A DNA stretch of 64,000 nt, taken from Phycisphaerales bacterium AB-hyl4 (GTDB taxonomy: Bacteria; Planctomycetota; Phycisphaerae; Phycisphaerales; Phycisphaeraceae). The position numbers and the translations under genes were made by a program. This document shows positions 1-8,335 of the stretch, piece after piece. Numbering within the stretch: position 1 is the first letter of the stretch; every line of letters starts with the position of its first letter. Where the stretch lies: the NCBI GenBank assembly GCA_041821185.1, contig JBGUBD010000013.1:45346-109345 (forward strand), written 5' to 3'. The notes below the pieces were generated by a model, which was given only the letters and a program-made list of their open reading frames with translations, searched no databases and was not told the DNA's origin.

Positions 1-877
1 ACCGCAGGTCGGGCCGATCCGAGCCGTACCTGCTCATCGCCTCGGCGTAAGGCATGCGGCGGATGCGTTCGGGGATATCGACGTCGAGGATCTCTTTCCA
101 GATGCGACGCATGAGGCCTTCGCAAAGGCCCATCACATCGTCCGGCTCGACGAAGCTCATCTCGATGTCGAGTTGGGTGAACTCGGCTTGACGGTCGGCA
201 CGCGGGTCTTCATCGCGGAAGCAGCGGACGATCTGGAAGTATTTATCGAAGCCGGAGACCATCAGGATCTGCTTGAACAGCTGCGGGCTCTGCGGCAGCG
301 CGTAGAACTCGCCGGGCTGAAGGCGTGAGGGCACGAGGAAGTCGCGAGCGCCTTCGGGGGTGGATCGGCAGAGGAACGGGGTTTCGATTTCGTAGAAGCC
401 GTTCGCGTCGTAGTAGTCGCGCATGATCTTGGTCACGCGGTGTCGCGTGCGGAGGATCTGCTGCATGCGCGGTCGGCGGAGGTCGATGAAGCGGTAGCGA
501 AGGCGATGCTCTTCGCCGATCTTGCCGTACTCGTCGGGGGTGAATGGCGGGGTTTCGCTTTTGTTGAGCACTTCGAGGTGGGTGGCCTGCACTTCGATCG
601 CGCCGGTGGGAAGCTTGGGGTTCTCCATGCCGGCTTCGCGGGCGACGCATTTGCCTTCAATCCATGCGACGTCTTCGTGGCGGAGTTTGTCGGCGAGCGC
701 GTGGGCGTCGGCGTTGTCGGGGTGGAAGACGATCTGGGTCAGGCCGTCGCGGTCGCGGAGGTCGATGAAGATCACGCCGCCGTGGTCGCGGTAGTTGTTG
801 ACCCAGCCGGCGAGGCTGACGGTCTGGTCGACGTGTTCTTTTCGCAGTTGGCCGCAGGTTTGCGTTCGTGGTTTCAT
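1..877 (-). CDS. aspS: Aspartyl-tRNA synthetase, N-terminal 292 residues (cut by window edge)
   Basis: Class II aminoacyl-tRNA synthetase that charges tRNA-Asp (or tRNA-Asp/Asn) with aspartate in the cytoplasm. The first 110 residues match the OB-fold anticodon-binding domain (GWVNNYRDHGGVIFIDLRDR near 25-45). The class II core follows, with QSPQLFK near 196-202 and the motif 2 region FRDEDPRADRQ near 220-230, both hallmarks of AspRS. The ATG at 877 is the natural start. The gene runs off the left edge, so the remaining catalytic core and the bacterial GAD insertion are not visible. It is divergent from the ABC permease at 1116. The identity is very secure; whether it is discriminating cannot be decided here. 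Confidence 0.96.
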   Translation of the reverse strand, partial: MKPRTQTCGQLRKEHVDQTVSLAGWVNNYRDHGGVIFIDLRDRDGLTQIVFHPDNADAHALADKLRHEDVAWIEGKCVAREAGMENPKLPTGAIEVQATHLEVLNKSETPPFTPDEYGKIGEEHRLRYRFIDLRRPRMQQILRTRHRVTKIMRDYYDANGFYEIETPFLCRSTPEGARDFLVPSRLQPGEFYALPQSPQLFKQILMVSGFDKYFQIVRCFRDEDPRADRQAEFTQLDIEMSFVEPDDVMGLCEGLMRRIWKEILDVDIPERIRRMPYAEAMSRYGSDRPDLR

Positions 878-941
878 GGTCTTCTAGCTCGTGTTGCGTG
901 GCAAAGAGGGGTGATGATACCAAGGGCGGCGGGGGTGTGGG

Positions 942-953
942 GTTTCTGGTTTC
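942..953 (+). repeat. Dispersed 12-mer GTTTCTGGTTTC, copy 1
   Basis: Exact 12-base sequence GTTTCTGGTTTC in the aspS/permease intergenic region. The same 12-mer occurs in reverse orientation at 15355-15366 and 36300-36311, also between genes. Its function is unknown. Confidence 0.6.
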
Positions 954-973
954 TCGTTTCTCGTTGTGAGGAG

Positions 974-996
974 GCCCACGGATTGAATCCGTGAGC
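974..996. repeat. Palindrome with CCCACGGAT arms, copy 1
   Basis: GCCCACGGAT and ATCCGTGAGC arms separated by three bases, with one mismatch. It is the same motif as the perfect palindromes at 9901-9924 and 38328-38354. No T-run follows, so this copy is not an obvious terminator. Confidence 0.6.
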
Positions 997-1115
997 TTCG
1001 GGGGAGCGATGAGCCACGAGCGACCAGCGGAAAGACCTGCCCTGACTCCTGTCCCTGACGGCGGCGGGCGGGTGTGCTAAGATTCACGGCTCACCCGACC
1101 TTTAAGACGACGACC

Positions 1116-1964
1116 ATGAACACCGCTGTTTCCGCTACCGCCCCCCCTGCCGCGCCGGCCGCGGCGAATGGCAGCCTTGCCCTCGCGACGATGACGTTGT
1201 GGCGACGGGAAATGGTGCGCTTCTTTCGACAGCGGAACCGTGTGATCGGCGCGTTTGCGACGCCGGTGGTGTTCTGGCTGCTGCTGGGGTCGGGGTTGAA
1301 CCGTGCGTTTGCTGTGCCCGTCGCGGGCGAGGCGGCGGAGTCGATCGGATACCTGGCGTACTTCTTTCCGGGGGCGCTGGTGCTGATCCTGCTGTTCACG
1401 GCGATCTTCTCGACGATCAGCGTGATTGAAGATCGCAACGCGGGGTTTCTTCAGGGTGTGCTGGTGTCGCCTGCGCCGCGGCTGGCGATTGTGCTGGGGA
1501 AGGTGTTCGGGGGGGCGAGCATTGCGACGCTGCAGGGGATTTTGTTTTTGCTGGTGTGGCCGATCGTCGGCGGGTGGCCGGGGCTTGGGGCGATGCTGCT
1601 GGCGGTGGTGGTAATGTTCGTGCTGGCGGTGGGGTTGACGGCGCTGGGGTTGTGCATTGCGTGGCCGCTGGATTCGACGGCGGGGTTTCATGCGATCATG
1701 AATCTGTTTCTGATGCCGATGTGGTTCCTCAGCGGCGCGGTGTTTCCGGTGGTGACCGCGCCGTTGTGGTTGCAGGTGGTGATGTATGCGAACCCGCTGA
1801 CGTATGGCTTGAGCGTGATGGCGGCGGTGTTGCAGGGGGTGGAATCGCCGGCGATCGCGCCGCTGCCGATGGGGGTGAACGTGGCGGTGATGCTGGTGTC
1901 GTGCGCGGCGCTGGTGGGGTTGGCGACGTGGATCGTGGGGCGGACGAAACGAAACGGGGTTTGA
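1116..1964 (+). CDS. ABC-2 type transporter permease
   Basis: Integral membrane subunit of an ABC exporter, 282 aa. After an Ala/Pro-rich leader it has about six hydrophobic segments and the family signature around IEDRNAGFLQGVLVSP, typical of ABC2_membrane (DrrB/NodJ-like) permeases. An upstream in-frame start at 1074 is possible, but the ATG at 1116 gives the normal family N-terminus. The next genes encode an SCO1 protein and a DUF420 protein. In many bacteria this type of permease, with its ATPase, sits beside cytochrome c oxidase assembly genes. No ATP-binding partner is adjacent in this window. The substrate is unknown. Confidence 0.85.
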   Translation: MNTAVSATAPPAAPAAANGSLALATMTLWRREMVRFFRQRNRVIGAFATPVVFWLLLGSGLNRAFAVPVAGEAAESIGYLAYFFPGALVLILLFTAIFSTISVIEDRNAGFLQGVLVSPAPRLAIVLGKVFGGASIATLQGILFLLVWPIVGGWPGLGAMLLAVVVMFVLAVGLTALGLCIAWPLDSTAGFHAIMNLFLMPMWFLSGAVFPVVTAPLWLQVVMYANPLTYGLSVMAAVLQGVESPAIAPLPMGVNVAVMLVSCAALVGLATWIVGRTKRNGV

Positions 1965-2039
1965 TGCCCGCTGACGGATGTGGGCGGGCGGATGTTGCAC
2001 GGCGCGTGAGGGGCGTGGCCTTTTTTGAGGTGCGTTGCC

Positions 2040-2750
2040 ATGGCGAAGAAGACGAACGAGTTTCGGAACACCTTGCTGTTTTTCGCCGGCGCTGCGGTGG
2101 GCGCGGTGGTGCTGGCGGGGTTGCTGGCGTCGGTGACGGTGATGATGCGCGGCACGCCGACGGCGAGCGAGCGCGAGCCGGTGCCGGTGTTGTATGGCGT
2201 GCCGTCGTTTGAGTTGACCAGCCAGGCGGAGCAGGCGGTGCGTCGGGACGATCTGCGTGGCAAGGTGTGGGTGGCGAACTTTATCTTCACGCGCTGTGCG
2301 AGTGTGTGTCCGATGGTGACCGGCCGAACCGCGGAGTTGCAGCAGATGCTGCGGACGCATGAGCGGTGGTCGGACATGCGTTTGATCAGTTTTACGGTGG
2401 ACCCCGGGCATGACACGCCGGAGGTGCTGCGTGACTACGGCCAACGGTTCGGGGCCGACCCGGAGCAGTGGCTGTTTCTCACCGGCGAGCGGGACTATGT
2501 CTGGCAGTTGATCGAGCAAGGGTTTCGGCTGCCGGTGGAAGATGCGCCGGATAATCCGGAGATGCCGATCCTGCACAGCGACAAGTTCGTGCTGGTGGAC
2601 CGGGACGGTCAGATCCGCGGCTACTACAGCGCACTGGATCAGGCGGAGCGGGCGCAGTTGCTGGTGGACCTGCATACGGTCGTGTCCGAGCCCTGGTCGA
2701 GCGATGGTGATGCGGGATCGCGGGCAGCGGCGGGAGCGGCGCGGCGATGA
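2040..2750 (+). CDS. SCO1/SenC family copper chaperone
   Basis: Membrane-anchored thioredoxin-fold protein (236 aa) expected to deliver copper to the CuA centre of cytochrome c oxidase on the outer face of the membrane. One N-terminal membrane helix (about residues 11-35) is followed by the copper-binding CASVC motif (Cys86, Cys90) and the conserved distal histidine in LHSDKF (His179). GAGG lies nine bases before the ATG at 2040, favouring it over a TTG at 2025. The stop overlaps the DUF420 start (ATGA), so the two are translationally coupled. Family identity is secure; the exact oxidase served is inferred. Confidence 0.92.
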   Translation: MAKKTNEFRNTLLFFAGAAVGAVVLAGLLASVTVMMRGTPTASEREPVPVLYGVPSFELTSQAEQAVRRDDLRGKVWVANFIFTRCASVCPMVTGRTAELQQMLRTHERWSDMRLISFTVDPGHDTPEVLRDYGQRFGADPEQWLFLTGERDYVWQLIEQGFRLPVEDAPDNPEMPILHSDKFVLVDRDGQIRGYYSALDQAERAQLLVDLHTVVSEPWSSDGDAGSRAAAGAARR

Positions 2751-3196
2751 ACATTGACCTTTCGTTTCTGCCTGCGGTGAATGCGGGGCTGAACGCCACG
2801 GCAGGTGTGCTGTTGCTGGTGGGGTTCGCGTTGATTCGGCAGCATCGCGTCAAGGCGCATCGCAATGTGATGATGGCGGCGTTTGGCGTGTCGGCGTTGT
2901 TTCTGGTGACGTATGTGGCGCATTATGTGTGGCGGGCGGCGGTGGCCGGCGGGGTGCACACGCGATACAACGCCGAGGGGTATCTGCTGTGGGGCTACTA
3001 TGGGATGCTAATCAGCCACATCCTGCTGGCGATCTTCGTGCCGTTGTTTGCGGTCGCGTTGATTTACCTGGGGCTGACGAAGCGTTACGCAGCGCATCGT
3101 CGGCTGGCGAAGGTGGCGTGGCCGACGTGGATGTATGTATCGGTGACGGGCGTGCTGATCTATTTCATGCTGTATCACTTCAATCCGGAGGCGTGA
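2747..3196 (+). CDS. DUF420 membrane protein, oxidase-associated
   Basis: A 149-aa integral membrane protein with four predicted helices. The pattern of conserved histidines at membrane edges (HRVKAHRNVM, ISHILLA, AAHRRLAK) is typical of DUF420, a small family usually encoded with SCO1, CtaA/CtaB and cytochrome oxidase genes. The biochemical role is unknown; the histidines suggest haem or metal handling. It overlaps the SCO gene by four bases. Confidence 0.88.
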   Translation: MNIDLSFLPAVNAGLNATAGVLLLVGFALIRQHRVKAHRNVMMAAFGVSALFLVTYVAHYVWRAAVAGGVHTRYNAEGYLLWGYYGMLISHILLAIFVPLFAVALIYLGLTKRYAAHRRLAKVAWPTWMYVSVTGVLIYFMLYHFNPEA

Positions 3197-3223
3197 ATTC
3201 CGCCCCCCGAATTTGGACGCGAC

Positions 3224-4111
3224 GTGAGCGAGGCGAACTTTACACCACCGACGACGGAACAGGTTGAAACGCTGCTGGACGAGCATCCGCTGCGCTCGCC
3301 GTCGCCGTTGGCGGCGTGGGGGCCGTTGATCGGGCTGGTGGCGTTGCTGGTGGTGGTACTGGTGATCGGCGGCATATGGGGAGTGATCCTGCCATGGCTG
3401 GGGCTTGGCGTGCTGCTGGGGTATCTGATGCTGCGAATGCGTCGGGTGCGGCAGGTGGAGCAGCGTGTGACGCGGGCGCAGGAACTGGCGATGCTTCGAC
3501 ATCACCAGCAGGCGTTGGCGATGGGCTGGCGGTTGCTGCCGAAGTCGAACACTTCGCCGGCCACCTACCTGCGGACGATGACGCTGATCGGGCATTGCCT
3601 GGAAGAGTTGAAAGTTTACGAGGGGGCTATCGCCTGCTTCGATCGGTTGCTGGATGTGCTGCCACAGGAACACCCCGGTGCGGTTCACTTGCGCATTCAT
3701 CGCGCGATCGCGGCGCTGGGCTGCGAACGGCTGCTGGATGCGGATGACGGGCTGAGTCGACTGCGCGGGACGATGGGGCAGTATCCGCAGTCGCCGCTGT
3801 CGGCGTTGTATCGGTTGGCCGACCTGATCCAGGCGGTGCGGACGGGGCATTATGCCGACCCGCTTCGCGAGGCGGACACGCTGCTGGCGGAGCTGCGGCC
3901 GCTGGGGGTGGAGGCCGGGTATGGGCATGGGCTGATGGCGGTTTGTTATCACCATGCACGACCTGACGCGAGCGACGAGCACGGCCGATCGCGGCAGCGC
4001 GAGCAGTCGGCGATGTGGTGGCAACGGGCGACGACGCTGCTGCCGAGCGAGGCGCTGGTCGCGCGGTTCCCCGAACTGGCGGTGATGCAGGCGGAAGCGG
4101 GGGATACGTGA
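3224..4111 (+). CDS. Membrane-anchored helical-repeat protein, unknown function (first of a pair)
   Basis: 295 aa with a GTG start. A short polar N-terminus leads into a hydrophobic stretch near residues 30-65 that can form two membrane helices. A mostly helical region with TPR-like spacing follows (for example LEELKVYEGAIACFDRLLDV). I do not recognise a named family. The next gene has the same plan (membrane pair, then helical repeats) and starts in an overlapping TGATG, so the two probably act together. Position after SCO/DUF420 hints at membrane-complex assembly, but that is inference only. Confidence 0.75.
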   Translation: MSEANFTPPTTEQVETLLDEHPLRSPSPLAAWGPLIGLVALLVVVLVIGGIWGVILPWLGLGVLLGYLMLRMRRVRQVEQRVTRAQELAMLRHHQQALAMGWRLLPKSNTSPATYLRTMTLIGHCLEELKVYEGAIACFDRLLDVLPQEHPGAVHLRIHRAIAALGCERLLDADDGLSRLRGTMGQYPQSPLSALYRLADLIQAVRTGHYADPLREADTLLAELRPLGVEAGYGHGLMAVCYHHARPDASDEHGRSRQREQSAMWWQRATTLLPSEALVARFPELAVMQAEAGDT

Positions 4112-5127
4112 TGCAATGGAACTTTTCCGATGAGCCGGGTCGGCCGTCGGCCAGCCCGCCGGGGGGCAAGCCGCCCGCGCCGCCCCCGCCTGAGGCGTCG
4201 GACTCAACTTCGCGCGATGGTGGTAGTCGTATGACGATGCAGGCGGAGGCGGCGATGATCAGTCCGCCGTTCACCCCCGAGCGGATGCGGCGGCAGATCA
4301 TCTTCGACAGCGCGATGCACTGGCTCGGTGTGCTGGTGATGGTGGCGGGGTTGATCGTGCTGCTGTCGCTGGCGGAAGGCGGGGGCACGCTGTTGACCGT
4401 CTTACCGGTGATCCTGGTGCTGGCGGGCTGGATGATGATCAACCTGATCAGCGCCCGCGTGTCGCGCGAGCTGCCGCGGCTGTCGGCGCTGATCGGCGAC
4501 GACCCGACGCTGGCGGAGATCCAGCTGGCCGAGCATTTGCGACGGCGGCCACTGCTGCGGTGGGTCAGGCTGATGCTGTATCACCACCTGGCGATGCTGC
4601 GTCATCGACAGCGGCGGTTTGCGGAGTCGGCGGCGATCTGCCGAGCGGTGCTTGACTATCGACTGGGCCCGGCCCGCGACGCCCGGCCGCATCTGCTGCT
4701 GATGATGGCCGAGTCGACGCTGGAGTGTCGGGACCTCGGCTCGGCGTACGGCGCGTTGAACGATCTGCATCGCGTTCGGCTGAACCTGGTGGAGGCGATT
4801 CAGCGCTTGGCGTTACAGACGCGGTACGAGTTGATGGCAGGCTATGATGAGGCGGTGCTGCAGAGTCGGCAGCAGAAGGTGAACCTTGCCGAGCTGATGC
4901 CCGCGCCGCAATGCGCAGCGATGCATGCGATGCTCGCCATTGCCGCCGACCGCCGACGGGACGAGGGGCTCGCAAGCTGGTTGTGGCGGCGGGTGGAGTT
5001 GCTGGCGACACCCGAACAGTTTGAGCGGTTTCGCGTGGGCGACTTCGGCGTGGGCATTGTCGATGCGGTGAAGCCGATGGCGCAGCAGCACGGCCCGACG
5101 GGGCATGACCATCGCGCCTCGGCGTAG
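4111..5127 (+). CDS. Membrane-anchored helical-repeat protein, unknown function (second of a pair)
   Basis: 338 aa. It begins with a Pro/Ser-rich cytoplasmic tail of about 50 residues, then two hydrophobic segments (about 70-115), then an Arg- and Leu-rich helical region reminiscent of TPR repeats (LAEHLRRRPLLRWVRLMLYH and onward). The ATG at 4111 overlaps the previous stop by one base. The reading frame is open further upstream, but that part only mirrors the preceding gene. No named family recognised. Confidence 0.75.
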   Translation: MQWNFSDEPGRPSASPPGGKPPAPPPPEASDSTSRDGGSRMTMQAEAAMISPPFTPERMRRQIIFDSAMHWLGVLVMVAGLIVLLSLAEGGGTLLTVLPVILVLAGWMMINLISARVSRELPRLSALIGDDPTLAEIQLAEHLRRRPLLRWVRLMLYHHLAMLRHRQRRFAESAAICRAVLDYRLGPARDARPHLLLMMAESTLECRDLGSAYGALNDLHRVRLNLVEAIQRLALQTRYELMAGYDEAVLQSRQQKVNLAELMPAPQCAAMHAMLAIAADRRRDEGLASWLWRRVELLATPEQFERFRVGDFGVGIVDAVKPMAQQHGPTGHDHRASA

Positions 5128-5226
5128 GGAGCATCGCGTTTCGGTAGCTCGCCCCGATCGGCAAACCAGGCGGACGCCGCATAAACTGTTCGGCGTCCCT
5201 GAACCCCCATTGAAACGAGATTGCCC

Positions 5227-6336
5227 GTGCTTGCAACGCTGTTGCCTCATGACTGGTTTGGCGAACGGTCGACATGGCTGCTGATCGTGGTGGCGGTGGT
5301 GGCGATCGCGGCGCTGATCAAAGGCGCGGACTGGCTGGTGGACAGCGCAGCGACTGCGGCGTATCGGCTGGGGCTGTCGAAGATCATCATCGGCGCGACG
5401 ATCGTGTCGCTGGGCACGACGAGCCCGGAAGCGGCAGTGTCAGTGATGGCGGCGTGGGCGGGCAATCCGGGGCTGGCGCTGGGCAACGGCGTGGGGTCGA
5501 TCATCGTCGACACGGGGCTGATCTTCGGGCTGGGCTGCCTGTTCGCCACGCTGCCGGCCGACCGATTCGTGCTTAATCGGCAAGGCTGGGTGCAGGTGGG
5601 CGCGGCGGCGCTGCTGGCGGCGGTGTGTTACACGGTGTTCATCATGCACGGCGATACGGCGGCAGTCGGCCGCGCGGTGGGCATGGTGTTCGCCATCCTG
5701 CTCGTGGCGTACATGGTCATCAGCGTGCGGTGGAGTCGTCGGCATCCGTATGGCGAACCGCACCTGATGGCGGACACGCCGACGCAGACGGATGCGGAAG
5801 TGCTGAACTTTGAAGGCGACGCGCTGCCCATCGATACGAGCGTGCCGATGTGGTCATTGATCTGCTGGGGCGTGGCGGGGCTGGCGGTGGTGGTGCTGGC
5901 GAGCGATGTGCTGGTCGGCTCGGCGACGGAGCTGGCGGAGCGGGCGTCGGTGCCGCAGGTGGTGTTGGCGGCGACGCTGGTGGCGTTCGGCACTTCGCTG
6001 CCGGAGATGGCGGTCGGGCTGACTTCGCTGCGCAAGGGGCACGCCGAACTGCTGGTGGGCAACATCATCGGCGCAGACATATTGAATGTGCTGTTCGTGA
6101 TCGGGTTCGCGGCGCTCGCGGCGCCGCTGCCGCTGGTGGACGAGCCGGGCATGGCGGGGCGTTACATTTTCCTCTGGCTGCACCTGCCGACGATGTTGCT
6201 GATGCTCGGGTTCATGCGGCTGTGCATCATCTGGGCCGGGCCGACCGGCTACTTTTCGCGGTGGATGGGCGTACCGCTGGTGGTGGGGTATGTCGCCTAC
6301 GTGGTGATTCAATTAGTCGCGACGGCGGGGTCATGA
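5227..6336 (+). CDS. Calcium/sodium antiporter, YrbG/CaCA family
   Basis: Cation antiporter of the inner membrane that exchanges Ca2+ for Na+ or another cation. It has about ten hydrophobic segments in two homologous halves. Each half holds an alpha-repeat: GATIVSLGTTSPEAAVS near residue 55 and ATLVAFGTSLPEMAVG near residue 250, the ion-binding signatures of the CaCA superfamily. About 370 aa, slightly longer than E. coli YrbG. The GTG at 5227 sits six bases after GAGA; a TTG at 5221 is an alternative start. It stands alone between the helical-repeat pair and a convergent gene. Confidence 0.9.
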   Translation: MLATLLPHDWFGERSTWLLIVVAVVAIAALIKGADWLVDSAATAAYRLGLSKIIIGATIVSLGTTSPEAAVSVMAAWAGNPGLALGNGVGSIIVDTGLIFGLGCLFATLPADRFVLNRQGWVQVGAAALLAAVCYTVFIMHGDTAAVGRAVGMVFAILLVAYMVISVRWSRRHPYGEPHLMADTPTQTDAEVLNFEGDALPIDTSVPMWSLICWGVAGLAVVVLASDVLVGSATELAERASVPQVVLAATLVAFGTSLPEMAVGLTSLRKGHAELLVGNIIGADILNVLFVIGFAALAAPLPLVDEPGMAGRYIFLWLHLPTMLLMLGFMRLCIIWAGPTGYFSRWMGVPLVVGYVAYVVIQLVATAGS

Positions 6337-6342
6337 TCGGGG

Positions 6343-7095
6343 TCATGATTGTGCGGGCGTCGCCGACATGTCGGCAGCGTTTTTGCGGATCAGCGCAGCG
6401 AGGCTGAGGCAGTCGGCGACGAACGCGCCGAGGTCGTCCGGTTCGACGCGCTCATCGTGCAGGAAGAACGCGAGCAGATCGCGGCGGGCTTCGATCACCA
6501 TCGAGCGATTTTCTTGCAACGGCTGCTGCACATCGGGTGTGAACAGCGCGTTGATATGTTCGCGGTCGCGGCCGAGCACGAGGTTGTGCTCGCCGAACTT
6601 CGTGTTGGCGTCGAAGATCTTGTTGCGGTGGATGTGGCGGAACAGGAAGTTGTTGGGCATGACGCGGAAGCGTGGCAGCGGATGTTTGAAGCCGCTGACG
6701 AGTACGACGACCTTTTCCATCGTGTGATGCTGCGCGTTGCTGGCCTCGAACCCGAGCACGACGTGAACGACCTTGACGTCGAACTCTTCGCTGGGGTAGT
6801 GCAGTGCGCCGCGGATGGTGAGTTGGCGGGCGTACATGCTCATGTCGCCGAACACGTCGCCGATGGATTCGGAGAGGGTTTCGAGCTGTTTTTGATCGTT
6901 GATCGGCTCGAAGCCGGGCTGTTGCACGAAGGCGTCGAAACGTTGCGTTCGGCCGCGGCGTCTGTACCAGGCGACGACGCCCCAGATGATCGCGACGAGA
7001 ACGCCGCCGGCCCCGACCTGGAGGGCCACGTCAATCCGTCCGCCGCCGCCGGCCTGTGCGAGTGTGTTGATCAACTCGGGCGTGAGTGCGTGCAT
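6343..7095 (-). CDS. Hypothetical protein with one N-terminal membrane helix
   Basis: 250 aa. One hydrophobic segment near residues 26-45 is followed by WYRRRGRTQRF, suggesting an inside-facing C-terminal domain. The soluble part is a mixed alpha/beta domain of a type seen in hypothetical proteins of this phylum; I cannot name it. It contains no obvious catalytic motif. It starts 120 bases before window position 7215, just downstream of ruvB on the same strand (67-base gap), so it may be cotranscribed with ruvB. Confidence 0.75.
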   Translation of the reverse strand: MHALTPELINTLAQAGGGGRIDVALQVGAGGVLVAIIWGVVAWYRRRGRTQRFDAFVQQPGFEPINDQKQLETLSESIGDVFGDMSMYARQLTIRGALHYPSEEFDVKVVHVVLGFEASNAQHHTMEKVVVLVSGFKHPLPRFRVMPNNFLFRHIHRNKIFDANTKFGEHNLVLGRDREHINALFTPDVQQPLQENRSMVIEARRDLLAFFLHDERVEPDDLGAFVADCLSLAALIRKNAADMSATPAQS

Positions 7096-7162
7096 GGGTG
7101 CTTTACTCCGTGATCAAGCAGGGAGGCTTGGCCCGCGGCAACGATCGGGCCGACGTGTGAAG

Positions 7163-8215
7163 TTATTCGAACAGCAGTCGATCACCATTATCGTCGGTGC
7201 TGATGCGCATGCCAAGATGTTCGCCGCCGGCGCGGGTGAGCTGCCTGCCCTTTCGCGTGCGGGCGAGGAAGCCGATCTGCAACAGGTAGGGTTCGACCAT
7301 GTCTTCGAGCGTGCCGGCGTCTTCACCGAGTGTGGCGGCGACGGCTTCGAGGCCGACGGGTCCGCCCTGGTAGACCTCGCCGATGACGCGCATGTACTTG
7401 CGGTCGAGTTCGTCGAGGCCGAGCTTGTCGACGCCTTCGAGTTTCAAAGCCTGGTCGACCACGTCGGGGGTGAGGCTGCCGTCGGATCGCACTTGGGCGA
7501 AGTCGCGGACGCGCCGCAACAGGCGGTTGGCGATGCGGGGCGTGCCACGCGATCGGCTGGCGATGAGTTCGAGCGACTGTTCGAGCGACTTGTCGGCGTG
7601 GTCGGCGGTGAGCTTCAGCAGACCGGCGCTACGGTGGAGGATGCGCAGCAGGTCGGTTTCGCTGTAGAAGTCGAGGTTGTGCGAGACGCCGAAGCGCGAT
7701 CGCATCGGCCCGGACAGCAGGCCGGCGCGGGTGGTCGCCCCGATGAGGGTGAAGGGCTTGATCGGCAGCGTAATCGTCTTGGCGTGCATGCCGGAGTCGA
7801 TCTGGAAGTCGATCTTGAAATCTTCCATGGCCGAGTAGAGGTACTCCTCCACGGCCACGGGCATGCGGTGGATCTCGTCGATGAACAACACGTCGGCGCG
7901 CTGCAGTTTGGTGAGCGTGCCGACAAGGTCGGCGCCCTTGGTCAACGCGGGGCCGGCGGTAACGGTGAGGTGTGTGCCCATCTCGTTGGCGACGATGTGC
8001 GCGAGGGTCGTCTTGCCCAACCCCGGCGGGCCGTGCAGGAGCAGATGCTCCATCGGTTCGTTGCGTTCGCGGACGGCCTGGAGCACGATGCGAAGCTTTT
8101 CGACGAGGCGGGGTTGGCCCACATAATCATCGAGGCTTGTGGGTCGGAGCGAGAGGTTGATGGCCTCCTCTTTGGGGCCCGCCGACTCGCCGGAGATTAT
8201 GCGTTGCTTGGCCAT
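7163..8215 (-). CDS. ruvB: Holliday junction branch migration helicase RuvB
   Basis: Hexameric AAA+ motor that drives branch migration of Holliday junctions with RuvA during recombinational repair. 350 aa, the usual length. RPTSLDDYVGQ near residue 24, Walker A GPPGLGKTT at 62-70, Walker B LFIDEIHRM near 110-118, sensor and arginine-finger region GATTRAGLLSGPMRSRFG at 159-176, and the C-terminal winged-helix domain with GPVGLEAVA. ruvA and ruvC are not in the window. The start region is divergent from the hydrolase gene across a strong hairpin (8253-8299). Confidence 0.97.
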   Translation of the reverse strand: MAKQRIISGESAGPKEEAINLSLRPTSLDDYVGQPRLVEKLRIVLQAVRERNEPMEHLLLHGPPGLGKTTLAHIVANEMGTHLTVTAGPALTKGADLVGTLTKLQRADVLFIDEIHRMPVAVEEYLYSAMEDFKIDFQIDSGMHAKTITLPIKPFTLIGATTRAGLLSGPMRSRFGVSHNLDFYSETDLLRILHRSAGLLKLTADHADKSLEQSLELIASRSRGTPRIANRLLRRVRDFAQVRSDGSLTPDVVDQALKLEGVDKLGLDELDRKYMRVIGEVYQGGPVGLEAVAATLGEDAGTLEDMVEPYLLQIGFLARTRKGRQLTRAGGEHLGMRISTDDNGDRLLFE

Positions 8216-8252
8216 GGCTGGTGAATGTTAGCATGGTCGGCGGCGTTCCGCC

Positions 8253-8299
8253 TTCGCGTTTGTCAGTCTGATGACTCGCAGCCGACTGACAAACGCGAA
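8253..8299. repeat. Long hairpin between ruvB and hydrolase gene
   Basis: Perfect 16-bp inverted repeat, TTCGCGTTTGTCAGTC at 8253-8268 and its reverse complement at 8284-8299, with a 15-base loop. It lies in the 120-base divergent promoter region. It has no T-run, so it could be an operator, a cruciform or a REP-like element. Confidence 0.75.
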
Positions 8300-8335
8300 C
8301 GCGGTGCTGTTATGATCGTAGGTTAAGAAGACGTT

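Noticed and set aside
1077-2675. 532-codon minus-strand open frame
   Set aside because: His/Arg/Gln-rich composition and full overlap with the permease and SCO genes show it is the antisense shadow of GC-rich coding DNA.
3008-4207. 399-codon minus-strand open frame
   Set aside because: Arg/Pro/Gln-rich shadow of the DUF420 and helical-repeat genes.
6899-8224. 441-codon plus-strand open frame
   Set aside because: Antisense to ruvB, which is certain; no domain.
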